Part shown: in pieces, positions 43,119 through 52,729 of the stretch
Layout: each line of letters opens with the position of its first letter
Position numbering within the stretch: position 1 is the stretch's first letter
Notes under the pieces: model-generated
Databases searched by the model: none
Told to the model about the DNA's origin: nothing
Seen by the model: only the letters and a program-made list of their open reading frames with translations
Assembly: GCA_009838175.1 (NCBI GenBank)
Contig: VXSB01000011.1
Span: 1-64,000 of the forward strand
Reading direction: 5' to 3'
DNA: 64,000 nt
Origin: Chloroflexota bacterium
GTDB lineage: Bacteria > Chloroflexota > Dehalococcoidia > Lucifugimonadales > Lucifugimonadaceae
Translations under genes and position numbers: made by a program

Positions 43119-44324
43119 ATGCCCAACAGAACCAAAATTGCAAAAGTCGAATCTATGCTCATCGGCGGCTCTGACGGCTCACCCGGCGGACACCACATAG
43201 TCCGTATCTGGACTGAAGACGGTACCTACGGCGTCGGACAATCCTCATGCTGGGCATACATGGAAGCCGCCGATGCCATCGCCAAGAAATGTGGCGACTA
43301 CCTCGTCGGCAAAGATCCATCTCGCATCGAGCACCACTGGCAATACATGTACCGCATGGGACCGTTCCGCGGATCCGCACTCTCCGGCGCCATCTCCGCC
43401 GTCGACATCGCACTCTGGGACATCAAGGGCAAACGTCTCGACGCTCCCGTCTGGGACCTCCTCGGCGGCAACACCCGCGACAAGATCCGCCTCCACCTGC
43501 TAATGGGACCGAAGCAAAAGACCGAACTCCCGTTCCCGCACGACCGCGGAAAAGAGGCACACGGCCTTTACGAAGCTGCCAAAGAGTCCGCCGAGGCTGG
43601 TTGGACCGCTATCAAGACCGACCCTTTGCCCAACGGCTTCGAGAGCATGACGCTCGAACGACTCATCGCCGATACCGTCGACAACGTCGCGGCCATGCGT
43701 GAAGGCGCCGGAAAAGACGTCGATCTCATCCTCGAGATCCATCGAAAACTCACGCCGATGAACGCCGTCGCGCTCGCCCAAGAACTGGAAAAATTCCACC
43801 CGCTCTTCTACGAAGACCCGATACAAATCGACAGCATGGTCCTCCAAGGCGGGATCGCACAACGCACCGCGCTACCCGTCGCCAACGGCGAACGCATCCA
43901 TAACATCTGGGAGTTCCGCGACCTATTGGAAGGCGGCGGACCCCAATACGTCCGACCCGACATGGGCCTCGGCGGCGGCATCACCCACGTCAAAAAGATC
44001 GCCGCACTCGCCGAGTCATACCACTCCGCACTCGCCACCCACAACTTCCTCGGACCCATAACCACCTGCGCCGCCATCCAAGTCGACGCCTCCATACCCA
44101 ACTTCGTAACCCAAGAGTACTCGCTGCGAGACGAACATCCCGCTAACGCCGTCTTCATCAACCACCACAAGCGCGAAGGCGGTTACATGAACCTACCCGA
44201 CGCGCCCGGCATCGGAATTGAAATTGACGAGGGTTTGCTCGAAGTCGCGAAAACCACCTACGAGACCCGCGACCTAAACATGATCCCCATGCGCACCGAC
44301 GGCTCCGTAGGCTACTCCGTATAA
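43119..44324 (+). CDS. Enolase-superfamily sugar-acid dehydratase
   Basis: A 401-residue MR/MLE-type enzyme. Ligands E206 (LILEIH), E232 (FYEDP) and E258 (NGER), with H208 two residues after the first ligand and H308 (ATHNFLGP) as the second catalytic His. The E/D-x-H pair is the pattern of galactonate/gluconate-type dehydratases; K166 in IKTD is a possible base. Start 43119 is the first Met before the conserved N-terminus; the in-frame extension crosses the repeat. The only upstream GGAGG comes from the repeat. Confidence 0.84.
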   Translation: MPNRTKIAKVESMLIGGSDGSPGGHHIVRIWTEDGTYGVGQSSCWAYMEAADAIAKKCGDYLVGKDPSRIEHHWQYMYRMGPFRGSALSGAISAVDIALWDIKGKRLDAPVWDLLGGNTRDKIRLHLLMGPKQKTELPFPHDRGKEAHGLYEAAKESAEAGWTAIKTDPLPNGFESMTLERLIADTVDNVAAMREGAGKDVDLILEIHRKLTPMNAVALAQELEKFHPLFYEDPIQIDSMVLQGGIAQRTALPVANGERIHNIWEFRDLLEGGGPQYVRPDMGLGGGITHVKKIAALAESYHSALATHNFLGPITTCAAIQVDASIPNFVTQEYSLRDEHPANAVFINHHKREGGYMNLPDAPGIGIEIDEGLLEVAKTTYETRDLNMIPMRTDGSVGYSV

Positions 44325-44355
44325 CCCACGTCATCACCACGCACGGATAACCCGC

Positions 44356-44397
44356 ATTCCCCTCTCTCTCGATGGGAGAGGGTTAGGGTGAAGGTGA
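44356..44397. repeat. Family-B palindromic repeat, intergenic
   Basis: CCCCTCTCTCTCGATGGGAG is followed by AGGGTTAGGGTGAAGGTG. It sits between two convergent enolase-type genes, next to a family-A unit. Confidence 0.85.
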
Positions 44398-44425
44398 ATT
44401 GGGCGGAAGGGCGGCCCAACTCTCA

Positions 44426-44457
44426 CGTCATTCCGGCGAAAGCCGGAATCCAGAGGG
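44426..44457. repeat. Palindromic repeat, family A, copy 2
   Basis: CGTCATTCCGGCGAAAGCCG continues into GAATCCAGAGG; ATTCCGGC and GCCGGAAT pair around GAAA. The copy in ileS has the same core. Confidence 0.85.
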
Positions 44458-44481
44458 GGCGGGAGAACGCGCCCGCTATCT

Positions 44482-45633
44482 TCAAATCCAATGATTTTGC
44501 TGCCGTGAGGGGAACTGCGCATTGTGCAGATACCCCTCGGTATGCGGACTCGGCCGCGGCGGATTCTTGATCAACGCCTCCTCATCCAACTCGATGCCCA
44601 AACCGACACCCGTCGGCAAGTCGAAATAACCGTCCTTCTGGAACGGAAAATCCCCCTTCACCACATGCCGGTACCAATCTGCATGACCTCCCTCTTGCAC
44701 CAAAAAATTCGGTGATGCCGCATCGACGTGCAACGCGGCCAACGTGTTGATCGGACCATAAGGGTTGTGCGGGCAAAATCCCAAGTAGTACGTCTCCGCC
44801 ATCGCCGCCAACTTCTTCAACTCCAGTATCCCGCCGGCGTGGCAAATGTCGGGCTGCACAAACTCCACCACCTGCTTCTCGAAAAGCTCGCGGAAACCCC
44901 ACTTCGTGTAGATCCGCTCTCCCGTTGCCAGAGGTATGTTCACCGCATCTCGCACTTTGAGCATCGCATCGACATTCTCCGGCGGCACCGGCTCCTCGAA
45001 CCAGAACGGGCGATACTGCTCCAGCGCACGCCCCATGCTGATCGCACCCTCGGTCGACAACCTCCCGTGGACCTCAATCATAAGCTCCACATCATCGCCC
45101 ACGGCATCCCGCACGGCCTCCACCTTCGCTAGCGCATCACGCTGCGACTCCGCAGTCGGGAAAAGTCCCTTGTGTGAATGCGGATCGCCCTTCAATGCCG
45201 TTAACCCCTGCTCAACCCACGACATCGCGTTCTCGACCGCCAGCTCCGGCGTCTGACCATCGAATCGACCATACGCCCAGAACTTATCGCGCATCGCGCC
45301 GCCCAGCAACTCGTAAACCGGCACGTTCAGCGCCTTCCCCTTGATGTCCCACAATGCGATGTCGATCCCGCTGATCGCTGCCATGTGTAGCACACCGCCC
45401 CGCAGATTGTGACTGAAGTTGTAGAGCATCTGCCACGCCTCTTCGATCCGGAACGGATCACGCCCCCCAAGCATCTCCCCCAACTCCTCGATCACACCTG
45501 TAACCGAGACCGCACCCATCGTCGCCTCTCCCCACCCTTCGATACCCTCATCCGTCTCTACCTTCACAAACACATAGTTGCGATTGACCTCAGGCGGCGC
45601 AGTCGCGAATGCGCGGACGTTTGTGATCTTCAT
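44482..45633 (-). CDS. Enolase-superfamily dehydratase, galactonate dehydratase-like
   Basis: A 383-residue enzyme resembling D-galactonate dehydratase. Ligands E187 (LMIEVH), E213 (WFEEP) and E239 (TGER); H189 and H289 (CPHNPYGP) match the two catalytic histidines of that family, with K148 as an extra base candidate. It should dehydrate an aldonate to a 2-keto-3-deoxy acid. AAAGGAG upstream supports the start. An inverted repeat ATCGTA-N15-TACGAT (45657-45683) lies in the gap shared with the Rieske gene and could be an operator. Confidence 0.87.
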   Translation of the reverse strand: MKITNVRAFATAPPEVNRNYVFVKVETDEGIEGWGEATMGAVSVTGVIEELGEMLGGRDPFRIEEAWQMLYNFSHNLRGGVLHMAAISGIDIALWDIKGKALNVPVYELLGGAMRDKFWAYGRFDGQTPELAVENAMSWVEQGLTALKGDPHSHKGLFPTAESQRDALAKVEAVRDAVGDDVELMIEVHGRLSTEGAISMGRALEQYRPFWFEEPVPPENVDAMLKVRDAVNIPLATGERIYTKWGFRELFEKQVVEFVQPDICHAGGILELKKLAAMAETYYLGFCPHNPYGPINTLAALHVDAASPNFLVQEGGHADWYRHVVKGDFPFQKDGYFDLPTGVGLGIELDEEALIKNPPRPSPHTEGYLHNAQFPSRQQNHWI

Positions 45634-45740
45634 AGCTGTGCTCCTTTGCTGCGTAAATCGTATCGGATTGAACGGTGTACGATGTTGGATATCGGGAAGG
45701 GGCGATTGGAAGATTTTTAAGCATCATAAGGAGGGGCGGA

Positions 45741-47486
45741 ATGACCGAGGACACTAACGGTCTTTTGAGCGCAGGAACTGTTGACGAACTCCGCGAACGC
45801 GGTTGCACAGTGATCACAGGCGGCGGGCACACAATCGCTGTCTTCGCCAAAGACGAGACCTTCGCCGCCGTCGACAACCGCTGTCCTCACATGGGCTTCC
45901 CGCTCGACCGCGGAACCGTCAAAAACGGCATCCTTACCTGCCACTGGCACCACGCCCGCTTCGACCTCGCGAGCGGCGGCACCTTTGATCCCTTCGCCGA
46001 CGATGTCCGATCATTCCCCGTAACCGTCATCGACAACACCGTTTACGTCGACCCGAATCCACCCGAACGAGACCCCGTCGAACGCTGGTCCAAACGCCTA
46101 AACGAGGGCATGGAAGACAATATCCGACTCGTCATCGCCAAATCCGTTCTCGGCCTCAACTCGTCACCGGCCGACTACCGCACGCCTCTCACCATCGGAG
46201 CCATATTCGGTACGACGTATTCCAACGACGGCTGGGGCCCCGCCCTCAGCATGCTCACCAGCACCGCAAACTTTCTACATCTCTTGCAACCCGATGATCG
46301 ACCTCTTGCCCTCTACCAAGGTCTGCGGCAAGTAGCCACAGAGTGCGCCGGACAACCCCCGCGCTTCATCGTCGAACCCTTACCTACCGGCGAAACTCGG
46401 CCCGAGGTCTTCAAGCAATGGTTCCGAGACTTCATCGAGGTCCGAGACACTGACGGTGCCGAGCGCGTTCTTCGAACCACCATCGACCTAGATCTACCCC
46501 AACGCGAAATACACGACATCATCTTCGCCGCCGCGACGGACCGAATCTACATCGACGCGGGGCACGTTGTCGACTTCTGCAACAAAGCATTCGAACTGCT
46601 CGACCACATCGGCTGGGAGCACGCGGCGCAAGTCCTAACCTCCCTCGTCAGAGGCATGGCCACTGCACGCCGCAGCGAAGAACTGAACTCATGGCGAAAC
46701 CCAATCGACCTTGTTTCATTAGTCTGGGAAGCCCGAAACGCGCTACCGAAACTATGGGAACAAAGCGCGAGCGTCCGAGGCACCTGGACCGACCACGACA
46801 ACCTCCCAGAAACCATCCTCGGCGACGATCCCTACATAACAATCGCGTCAATCAACGAAGCCATCCGTAACGGAGCAACCGCCGAGCAACTTGGTGGCAA
46901 GGTCGCATACGCCGCCTTCCTCCGCATGGCACGCTTCCACACTTCGAACGAATTCGGCGACTGGGACACCGTCCACAACACGCTCACCGCGGCCAACGCA
47001 CTCCACCAAGCTCTCGATCGTGCACCTTCGATAGAGCTTCTACGCGCTGTCTACGACACCGCCATGAGCATCTACCTCGATCGATTCCTCAACATGCCGC
47101 CGCAACGCATTCCGGGGCCCTCATCCAATGGAACGACCGATAGCCTACCACGAGAGCTCCTCAATGCGATGAACTCTCAACAACAAGTCGAGCAATCCGC
47201 AAAGCTCGTCACCGACTTCGTAGCGAACGCTTCGGAACCAGATGACATTATGCCCACACTTGCACACGCAATGCTCCGCGAAGACTCCTCGTTCCACCAT
47301 TTCCAGATCGTTGACGCAGCCATCAAACAATACCAACACCGAAAACCGAACCCCTCGGCCCGCCACTCGCTCGTCGCCATGGCACGTTTCCTAGCTGCCC
47401 ACTATCCGACACCCAGATCCGTCAACCAGACATACAACATCGCCGTGCGCCTCCAACGAGGCGACGAGATCTTCAGCGAGGCTTAA
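45741..47486 (+). CDS. Rieske [2Fe-2S] protein with long uncharacterised C-terminal domain
   Basis: A 581-residue fusion. The N-terminal Rieske ferredoxin domain (about 1-110) has C48-P-H50 and C67-H-W-H70, the complete cluster ligand set. The remaining 470 residues are mostly helical and match no family I can name. They carry His-bearing helices such as IYIDAGHVVDFCNKAFELLD and IGWEHA that could bind metal. The Rieske domain would pass electrons to this domain or act as a docking module. AAGGAGG gives start 45741. No ferredoxin reductase is nearby. It overlaps the glycosidase-like gene tail to tail by 4 bases. Confidence 0.78.
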   Translation: MTEDTNGLLSAGTVDELRERGCTVITGGGHTIAVFAKDETFAAVDNRCPHMGFPLDRGTVKNGILTCHWHHARFDLASGGTFDPFADDVRSFPVTVIDNTVYVDPNPPERDPVERWSKRLNEGMEDNIRLVIAKSVLGLNSSPADYRTPLTIGAIFGTTYSNDGWGPALSMLTSTANFLHLLQPDDRPLALYQGLRQVATECAGQPPRFIVEPLPTGETRPEVFKQWFRDFIEVRDTDGAERVLRTTIDLDLPQREIHDIIFAAATDRIYIDAGHVVDFCNKAFELLDHIGWEHAAQVLTSLVRGMATARRSEELNSWRNPIDLVSLVWEARNALPKLWEQSASVRGTWTDHDNLPETILGDDPYITIASINEAIRNGATAEQLGGKVAYAAFLRMARFHTSNEFGDWDTVHNTLTAANALHQALDRAPSIELLRAVYDTAMSIYLDRFLNMPPQRIPGPSSNGTTDSLPRELLNAMNSQQQVEQSAKLVTDFVANASEPDDIMPTLAHAMLREDSSFHHFQIVDAAIKQYQHRKPNPSARHSLVAMARFLAAHYPTPRSVNQTYNIAVRLQRGDEIFSEA

Positions 47487-48619
47487 GGAGCTTCGCCGGT
47501 AATCTCGCTCAATAGATCGAAGAACCCCTGCTTCCGCGGCGTATTGATGCCCCAGTTGACGGGCACGTTCTGGTACCCGTCGCGGTAATCGCCGAACTCT
47601 GATTTACCACCCGCGGCATCACCCGGATCGAAGTAGCCCCATGATGCATACGCTGACAGCGCTGAGAGGAAATTGTTTTCGGGCTTGTCAAAGTCGAAAT
47701 GATCGTCCTCAGTAAACAGGATCGGCTTCTCCGTATAGCTCGGTAACGCCCGAGTATCTGCGACCATCCCCGCGATCCGAGCCGGCTCTGTTACCCCATT
47801 GCCGTGAACCATGATGTAATCGGATACCGCGGCTACATCGTCATCAGGCACTCTTCCCCCGCCATACGAAGTCCCGACCAGCAAGCGCCTCCCGCCAACT
47901 TGTATAGCCTGCGCCCGTTCAATCAGCTCCGCAACCCGATGCGGCTGCAGAATCTCATGCTCGTATCGCCGAATATTCGCCTCGTTGTTGATCTCGATTA
48001 ACACATTTCCATAACCCGATTCCAGTACCCATCGAGTCGCATCATCAACCGCACGACAAACCGCGCGCTCATCCACTAATCGCTCATCTTGCCCAAAGTA
48101 GAAATATCCAAGTATTACAGCCATCCCCAATCGATCACAAGCCGCAATCAACCGCTCTGTCCGATCCTGAAATGCCGATTTCAACGAACCATCCGGATTG
48201 AACGCGGAGTTGTACCAAGGCTGGGAATCCGTACCCGGCAACCCTGCCCAAACCACATCATCGTCGACCTCAATCCCCCTCTCCGCCATATTCTCACGAA
48301 ACATCGGCTCCCTGTAGTACCCAGTCGGACTTCCGCCCTGCAAGTTCACCGTAACTGCCAGCAACCCATGCGACCGATACACCGGCAACATCGCAATGAA
48401 CTCGTCCGTATTCCGATCCGCGTCCCACTCGCCATTATCCGGATACGCAAACAACTCTCGCGTCACTGGATTCTCATCGTCGAACACCGCATTCGTCATG
48501 CGGCTGTTCATCAGGAGGCCTTCAACATTCCAACCTTGGTACCTCCGTCCCTCGTAGGTCGACCGACCGTTTATCAGCCACCGTTCGCCTTCAATGCTTA
48601 AATGAGTTTTCGAAGCCAT
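47483..48619 (-). CDS. Glycoside hydrolase-like TIM-barrel protein
   Basis: A 378-residue putative glycosidase of clan-A type. LIEINNEANI at 207-216 carries the Asn-Glu pair (N212-E213) that serves as acid/base in such enzymes, and ILFTEDD at 300-306 (E304) is the candidate nucleophile. LAVTVNLQGGSPTGYY and the final WGYFDPGDAAGG also fit. No signal peptide is present. AGGTG upstream supports the start at 48619 over 48661. Substrate is unknown. Confidence 0.68.
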   Translation of the reverse strand: MASKTHLSIEGERWLINGRSTYEGRRYQGWNVEGLLMNSRMTNAVFDDENPVTRELFAYPDNGEWDADRNTDEFIAMLPVYRSHGLLAVTVNLQGGSPTGYYREPMFRENMAERGIEVDDDVVWAGLPGTDSQPWYNSAFNPDGSLKSAFQDRTERLIAACDRLGMAVILGYFYFGQDERLVDERAVCRAVDDATRWVLESGYGNVLIEINNEANIRRYEHEILQPHRVAELIERAQAIQVGGRRLLVGTSYGGGRVPDDDVAAVSDYIMVHGNGVTEPARIAGMVADTRALPSYTEKPILFTEDDHFDFDKPENNFLSALSAYASWGYFDPGDAAGGKSEFGDYRDGYQNVPVNWGINTPRKQGFFDLLSEITGEAP

Positions 48620-48746
48620 AACACCTAGCGCCTTTTTCGGCGGACTGTCGCAACGATTCAACCCGACTTGTCATATGCGCAGACAGGTCAAGGAAAGAGG
48701 TTAACTTACACTTTTGTTAGTGCCTGCCATAACCGAAAAATCAAGA

Positions 48747-51700
48747 ATGACGCAGACAACCGAACTACCCGACACTGCCCAATCCAGCTCCTTCGACCCC
48801 GTGCTACCCGAAGCCGAAGTCGACTTCGTCGAGATCGAAACCCAATGGCTCGAGCGGTGGAACACGCCCAACGCAGACGGTCAAACCATCATTGACCGCT
48901 ACCTCACCCGCAACAACGAAGCCGAGAAGAACTACTCCTTCATCGACGGACCAATCACAGCCAACAACCCCATGGGCGTCCACCACGCGTGGGGACGAAC
49001 CTACAAAGACCTATTCCTCCGATTCCGGAACATGCAGGGGTATCGCCAGCGCTTCCAGAACGGATACGACGGACAAGGACTCTGGATCGAAGTCGAGGTC
49101 GAAAAAGAAAAAGGCTTCAAATCCAAGCACGAAATCGAAACATACGGTGTCGACAAATTCGTCACCGAGTGTAAAGCCCGCGTCGATCACTTTTCCGACA
49201 TCATTACGCGTCAATCGAAACGCCTCGGCTACTTCATGCAGTGGGACGACTCGTACCACACCAAATCTGACGAAAACAACTACACGATCTGGGCCTTCCT
49301 CAAGCGATGCCACGACAACGGTTGGCTTTACAAAGGCAAAGACGTGATGCCATGGTGCCCGCGCTGCGGTACCGGCATGTCGCAACACGAAATCGCCACC
49401 GAGGGTTATGCCGAGATCGTTCACCCCGGGTTCTTCATCCGACTACCCCTACTTGACCGCGACGGCGAAGCTCTTCTGGTCTGGACCACAACTCCGTGGA
49501 CCCTGGCCGCCAACGTCGCCGCGGCGGTCAATCCTGAGAACGACTACGTCAAGGTACGCAACACCGTCGGGGATGTCTCTCTGACTCTATGGTTAAGCGC
49601 TAACCGACTGCACGTCTTGGACGGCAAACACGAAGTCCTTGAACACGCCAAGGGCACCCATCTCGTCGGATGGCGATACCGCGGTCCATTCGACGATCTC
49701 GAAGCCCAATCCGAAGCCCGCGAACAACACCGCGTCATCGAATGGGAAGACGTTGGCGACGAGGAAGGCACGGGCATCGTGCACATCGCGCCCGGCGCCG
49801 GTTCCGAAGACTTCCAACTCGGCAAAGAAAACGATCTGCCCGTCATCGCTCCGCTCGACGAGAGCGGCGTCTACGTCGACGGCTTCGGCGTCCTAAGTGG
49901 CAAATCGGTAGACGAAGTAAACCCCATCATCTTCGACCTGCTGCGCGACAGCGGCGTCTACTACAAGCTCGAAGACTACGAACACCGCTACCCGGTATGC
50001 TGGCGATGCAGCTCCGAGCTCGTGTTCCGATTGGTCGACGAGTGGTTCATCTCGATGGATGAGTTGCGCCATACGATGATGGACGCAACGCGCACCATCA
50101 AATGGGTGCCTGCTTTCGGCGAAGCCAGGGAACTCGATTGGCTCCGCAACATGCAGGACTGGATGATCTCGAAGAAGAGGTACTACGGTCTCGCCCTTCC
50201 AATCTACGAATGTACCGATTGCCCCAACTTCGATGTCATCGGATCTCGCGATGAACTGCGAGCCCGGGCCGTCGAAGGGTGGGACGAATACGACGGTCAT
50301 TCGCCCCATCGTCCATGGATCGACGCCATCAAAATCAAATGCTCGAAGTGCGACGACCCGATCGAGCGGATCGCAGACGTAGGTAACGCGTGGTTAGACG
50401 CCGGCATCGTCAGCTTCTCCACCCTGGCCTACAACAACGACCGCGACTATTGGCGAGACTGGTTCCCTGCCGATTGGATATCAGAATCGTTCCCGGGGCA
50501 ATTCCGGAACTGGTTCTACTCCCTGATCTGTATGTCCGCCGCCCTCGAAGGCGTCGCGCCTACCAGAGCCGTCTTCTCGTATGGCTTGATGCGAGACGAA
50601 AACGGCGAAGAGATGCACAAGTCAAAGGGCAACGCGATCCCCTTCGAAGAGGCTGCTGACAAGATGGGCGCCGATGTCATGCGATGGATCTTCGCGCGCC
50701 ACATTCCGCAGAACAACCTCAACTTCGGATATGGAGTTGGCGACGCGGCCCGCAGGCGATTCGTATTGCCACTGTGGAACATCTACTACTTCTTCACCAC
50801 CTACGCGCGTCTTGACGGCTGGATGCCCGCACCTCATTCCGACACAACCAACCGTCATTCCGGCGAAAGCCGGAATCCAGAGGAGCGGGGCAACCGGGCC
50901 CTCGTCGAACTAGACCGCTGGGCAATCTCCGAACTCAACGCACTCGTCCGATCAGTCACCGAAGATCTCGAAAACTGGCGCATCGAGCGCGCATCCGAAG
51001 CCATCGAGACGTACGTTGAACGCCTCTCCAACTGGTACGTGCGCCGCTCCCGACGCCGCTTCTGGAAATCAGAAGACGACAACGACAAACAGGACGCGTA
51101 CAACACCCTCTACACCTGCTTGACGACACTTAGCCGCCTCATCGCGCCGATCATGCCATTCATCTCCGAAGAGATCTACACCAACCTCGTAAGCCGGAGA
51201 TGCGACTACGCGCCACAATCCGTGCACCTTGCAGATTGGCCGACGGCAGATGAGAGGGTTATCGACAATGCTTTGGCCCTTCGAACTAACTTGGCGATGC
51301 GCCTCGCGTCGCTGGGTCGCTCAGCCCGATCTGCGGCCCGGATCAAGGTTCGGCAGCCGTTGAATGCCCTAATCGTGGAACTTAACTCACCTCAGGAACG
51401 TGAAGCATTGCCGATGATCGCCGATCAGCTCAAAGAGGAGCTGAATGTCAGGGATGTGCGCGACACTTCGGAGTCCGACAGCCTCATGGCATATCGATTG
51501 CGACCGAACTTGCCAGCGCTGGGTCCGAAGTATGGGCGGCAAGTGAACGAGATCAGAAACTTGCTTAACGAAGCCGATGCGGCCGTCGTGGCAGCCACGG
51601 TCCGCTCCAACGGGATCGTCAACCTCGGCGAATTCGAACTCAATCCCGACGAAATTCTCGTCGACAACGTCGCAGCCGAAGGCTACGCCGTCGAATCCGA

Positions 51701-52016
51701 CGGCACATACACAGTGGGAATAGCGACCGAGGTGTCTCCCGAACTCCGCGCCGAAGGCTACGTCCGGGACATCGCCCACATCGTCCAAAACATGCGCAAA
51801 AACGCCGGACTGGAAATCTCCGACCGCATCCATCTGACCATCAACGCGCCCGAGGGTAGCGACGTGGCAACCGCCATAGCCAACCACACCGACTACATCG
51901 CAAACGAGACGCTCGCCATTGGCATCAATGGCGAGATTGCAGACGAAGTTGCGCGCGACCGCCATAGCGTGGATGGGGTAGAGGTTGAGATCGCGCTCGC
52001 CAAATCCACTGTTTAA
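48747..52016 (+). CDS. ileS: Isoleucyl-tRNA synthetase
   Basis: Class I synthetase charging tRNA-Ile, 1089 residues, of the longer, eukaryote-like type. The HIGH box is NPMGVHHAWGR, the editing domain includes LVWTTTPWTLAANVAAAVNP, and the KMSKS box is EMHKSKGNAIPF. HIAPGAGSEDF is in the editing region. A stretch at about 702-713 reads NRHSGESRNPEE and is encoded by a palindromic repeat in frame, between the catalytic core and the anticodon-binding helices. ATG 48747 is used; a TTG at 48714 is possible. Confidence 0.95.
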   Translation: MTQTTELPDTAQSSSFDPVLPEAEVDFVEIETQWLERWNTPNADGQTIIDRYLTRNNEAEKNYSFIDGPITANNPMGVHHAWGRTYKDLFLRFRNMQGYRQRFQNGYDGQGLWIEVEVEKEKGFKSKHEIETYGVDKFVTECKARVDHFSDIITRQSKRLGYFMQWDDSYHTKSDENNYTIWAFLKRCHDNGWLYKGKDVMPWCPRCGTGMSQHEIATEGYAEIVHPGFFIRLPLLDRDGEALLVWTTTPWTLAANVAAAVNPENDYVKVRNTVGDVSLTLWLSANRLHVLDGKHEVLEHAKGTHLVGWRYRGPFDDLEAQSEAREQHRVIEWEDVGDEEGTGIVHIAPGAGSEDFQLGKENDLPVIAPLDESGVYVDGFGVLSGKSVDEVNPIIFDLLRDSGVYYKLEDYEHRYPVCWRCSSELVFRLVDEWFISMDELRHTMMDATRTIKWVPAFGEARELDWLRNMQDWMISKKRYYGLALPIYECTDCPNFDVIGSRDELRARAVEGWDEYDGHSPHRPWIDAIKIKCSKCDDPIERIADVGNAWLDAGIVSFSTLAYNNDRDYWRDWFPADWISESFPGQFRNWFYSLICMSAALEGVAPTRAVFSYGLMRDENGEEMHKSKGNAIPFEEAADKMGADVMRWIFARHIPQNNLNFGYGVGDAARRRFVLPLWNIYYFFTTYARLDGWMPAPHSDTTNRHSGESRNPEERGNRALVELDRWAISELNALVRSVTEDLENWRIERASEAIETYVERLSNWYVRRSRRRFWKSEDDNDKQDAYNTLYTCLTTLSRLIAPIMPFISEEIYTNLVSRRCDYAPQSVHLADWPTADERVIDNALALRTNLAMRLASLGRSARSAARIKVRQPLNALIVELNSPQEREALPMIADQLKEELNVRDVRDTSESDSLMAYRLRPNLPALGPKYGRQVNEIRNLLNEADAAVVAATVRSNGIVNLGEFELNPDEILVDNVAAEGYAVESDGTYTVGIATEVSPELRAEGYVRDIAHIVQNMRKNAGLEISDRIHLTINAPEGSDVATAIANHTDYIANETLAIGINGEIADEVARDRHSVDGVEVEIALAKSTV
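50852..50884. repeat. Palindromic repeat, family A, copy 3, inside ileS
   Basis: CCGTCATTCCGGCGAAAGCC continues into GGAATCCAGAGG. The 8-bp stem with a GAAA loop equals copy 2 (44426). Reading is in frame and gives RHSGESRNP. Confidence 0.92.
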
Positions 52017-52030
52017 CGTTCAGCGCCCAA

Positions 52031-52552
52031 CTACTCGAATTTCGGCAACACCTGATACCAGCCGGAGCCGAAGATCAGTCCATCGCGTTTGATGACCCAA
52101 GAGTGTTTGTACTCTTGATTGCCGGTTGCTGGATTCTCATACAAGTAGTCCACCCATTTTCCCCGGGCTGTTGCTTCTGATATCAAATCGCCGTAGCGAT
52201 AACCATCCGCGCCGACGAAAAGTTCACCTTTGAGGTTTACTCCCAACAAATCCGGGTTGGGGTGCGCAATGAGGTCGTCGGACTCGTCGGCTATGAAGAC
52301 GTACCACTCACCATCAGTGCTTTCCGGCGTGTTGTAATAGCGGACCGCCTCGTCTCTGCCTTCGTTCTCGTATAACTCCAAAGCTTCCATGACCATTTCG
52401 ACGGCGAATTCGCCACGATCCACGATGTAACTTTGGCTTTCCTGCCCCTCGTCTTCATCCGAGACAATCGTGATCAGGGCAATCGCCGATAGAACGACAG
52501 CGACGACTGACACAACCGCAGCGAACCCACTTAATACCCACAAACTGCGCAT
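52031..52552 (-). CDS. Membrane-anchored single Cache-domain protein
   Basis: A 173-residue protein with one N-terminal membrane helix (about 5-30) and an extracytoplasmic Cache-type domain: EWYVFIADESDDLIAHPNPDLLGVNL is the hallmark segment and GKWVDYLYENPATGNQEYKHSWVIKRDG the following strands. Such domains bind small ligands. No kinase or methyl-accepting part follows, so it may act as a stand-alone sensor or binding protein. It converges on ileS. Confidence 0.78.
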   Translation of the reverse strand: MRSLWVLSGFAAVVSVVAVVLSAIALITIVSDEDEGQESQSYIVDRGEFAVEMVMEALELYENEGRDEAVRYYNTPESTDGEWYVFIADESDDLIAHPNPDLLGVNLKGELFVGADGYRYGDLISEATARGKWVDYLYENPATGNQEYKHSWVIKRDGLIFGSGWYQVLPKFE

Positions 52553-52729
52553 GTAATCCCTTTACAAATCCCTTCTTATGGTCTGTACGTGTTAATTCGA
52601 TTTTACATTTCGAGCCTGGTCGCTATTCCAAGCAGTTTGCTCGGATATCGAAGCATCAGCGCAAAACGTGCTCGATCCCATCGCGGATAATGGCAACCGC
52701 GAGCCCCACCCCCGCATGGTTGTTCGTCC

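Noticed and set aside
42167-44457. CRISPR array
   Set aside because: The repeats are palindromic, irregularly spaced and separated by genes; there are no spacers or cas genes.
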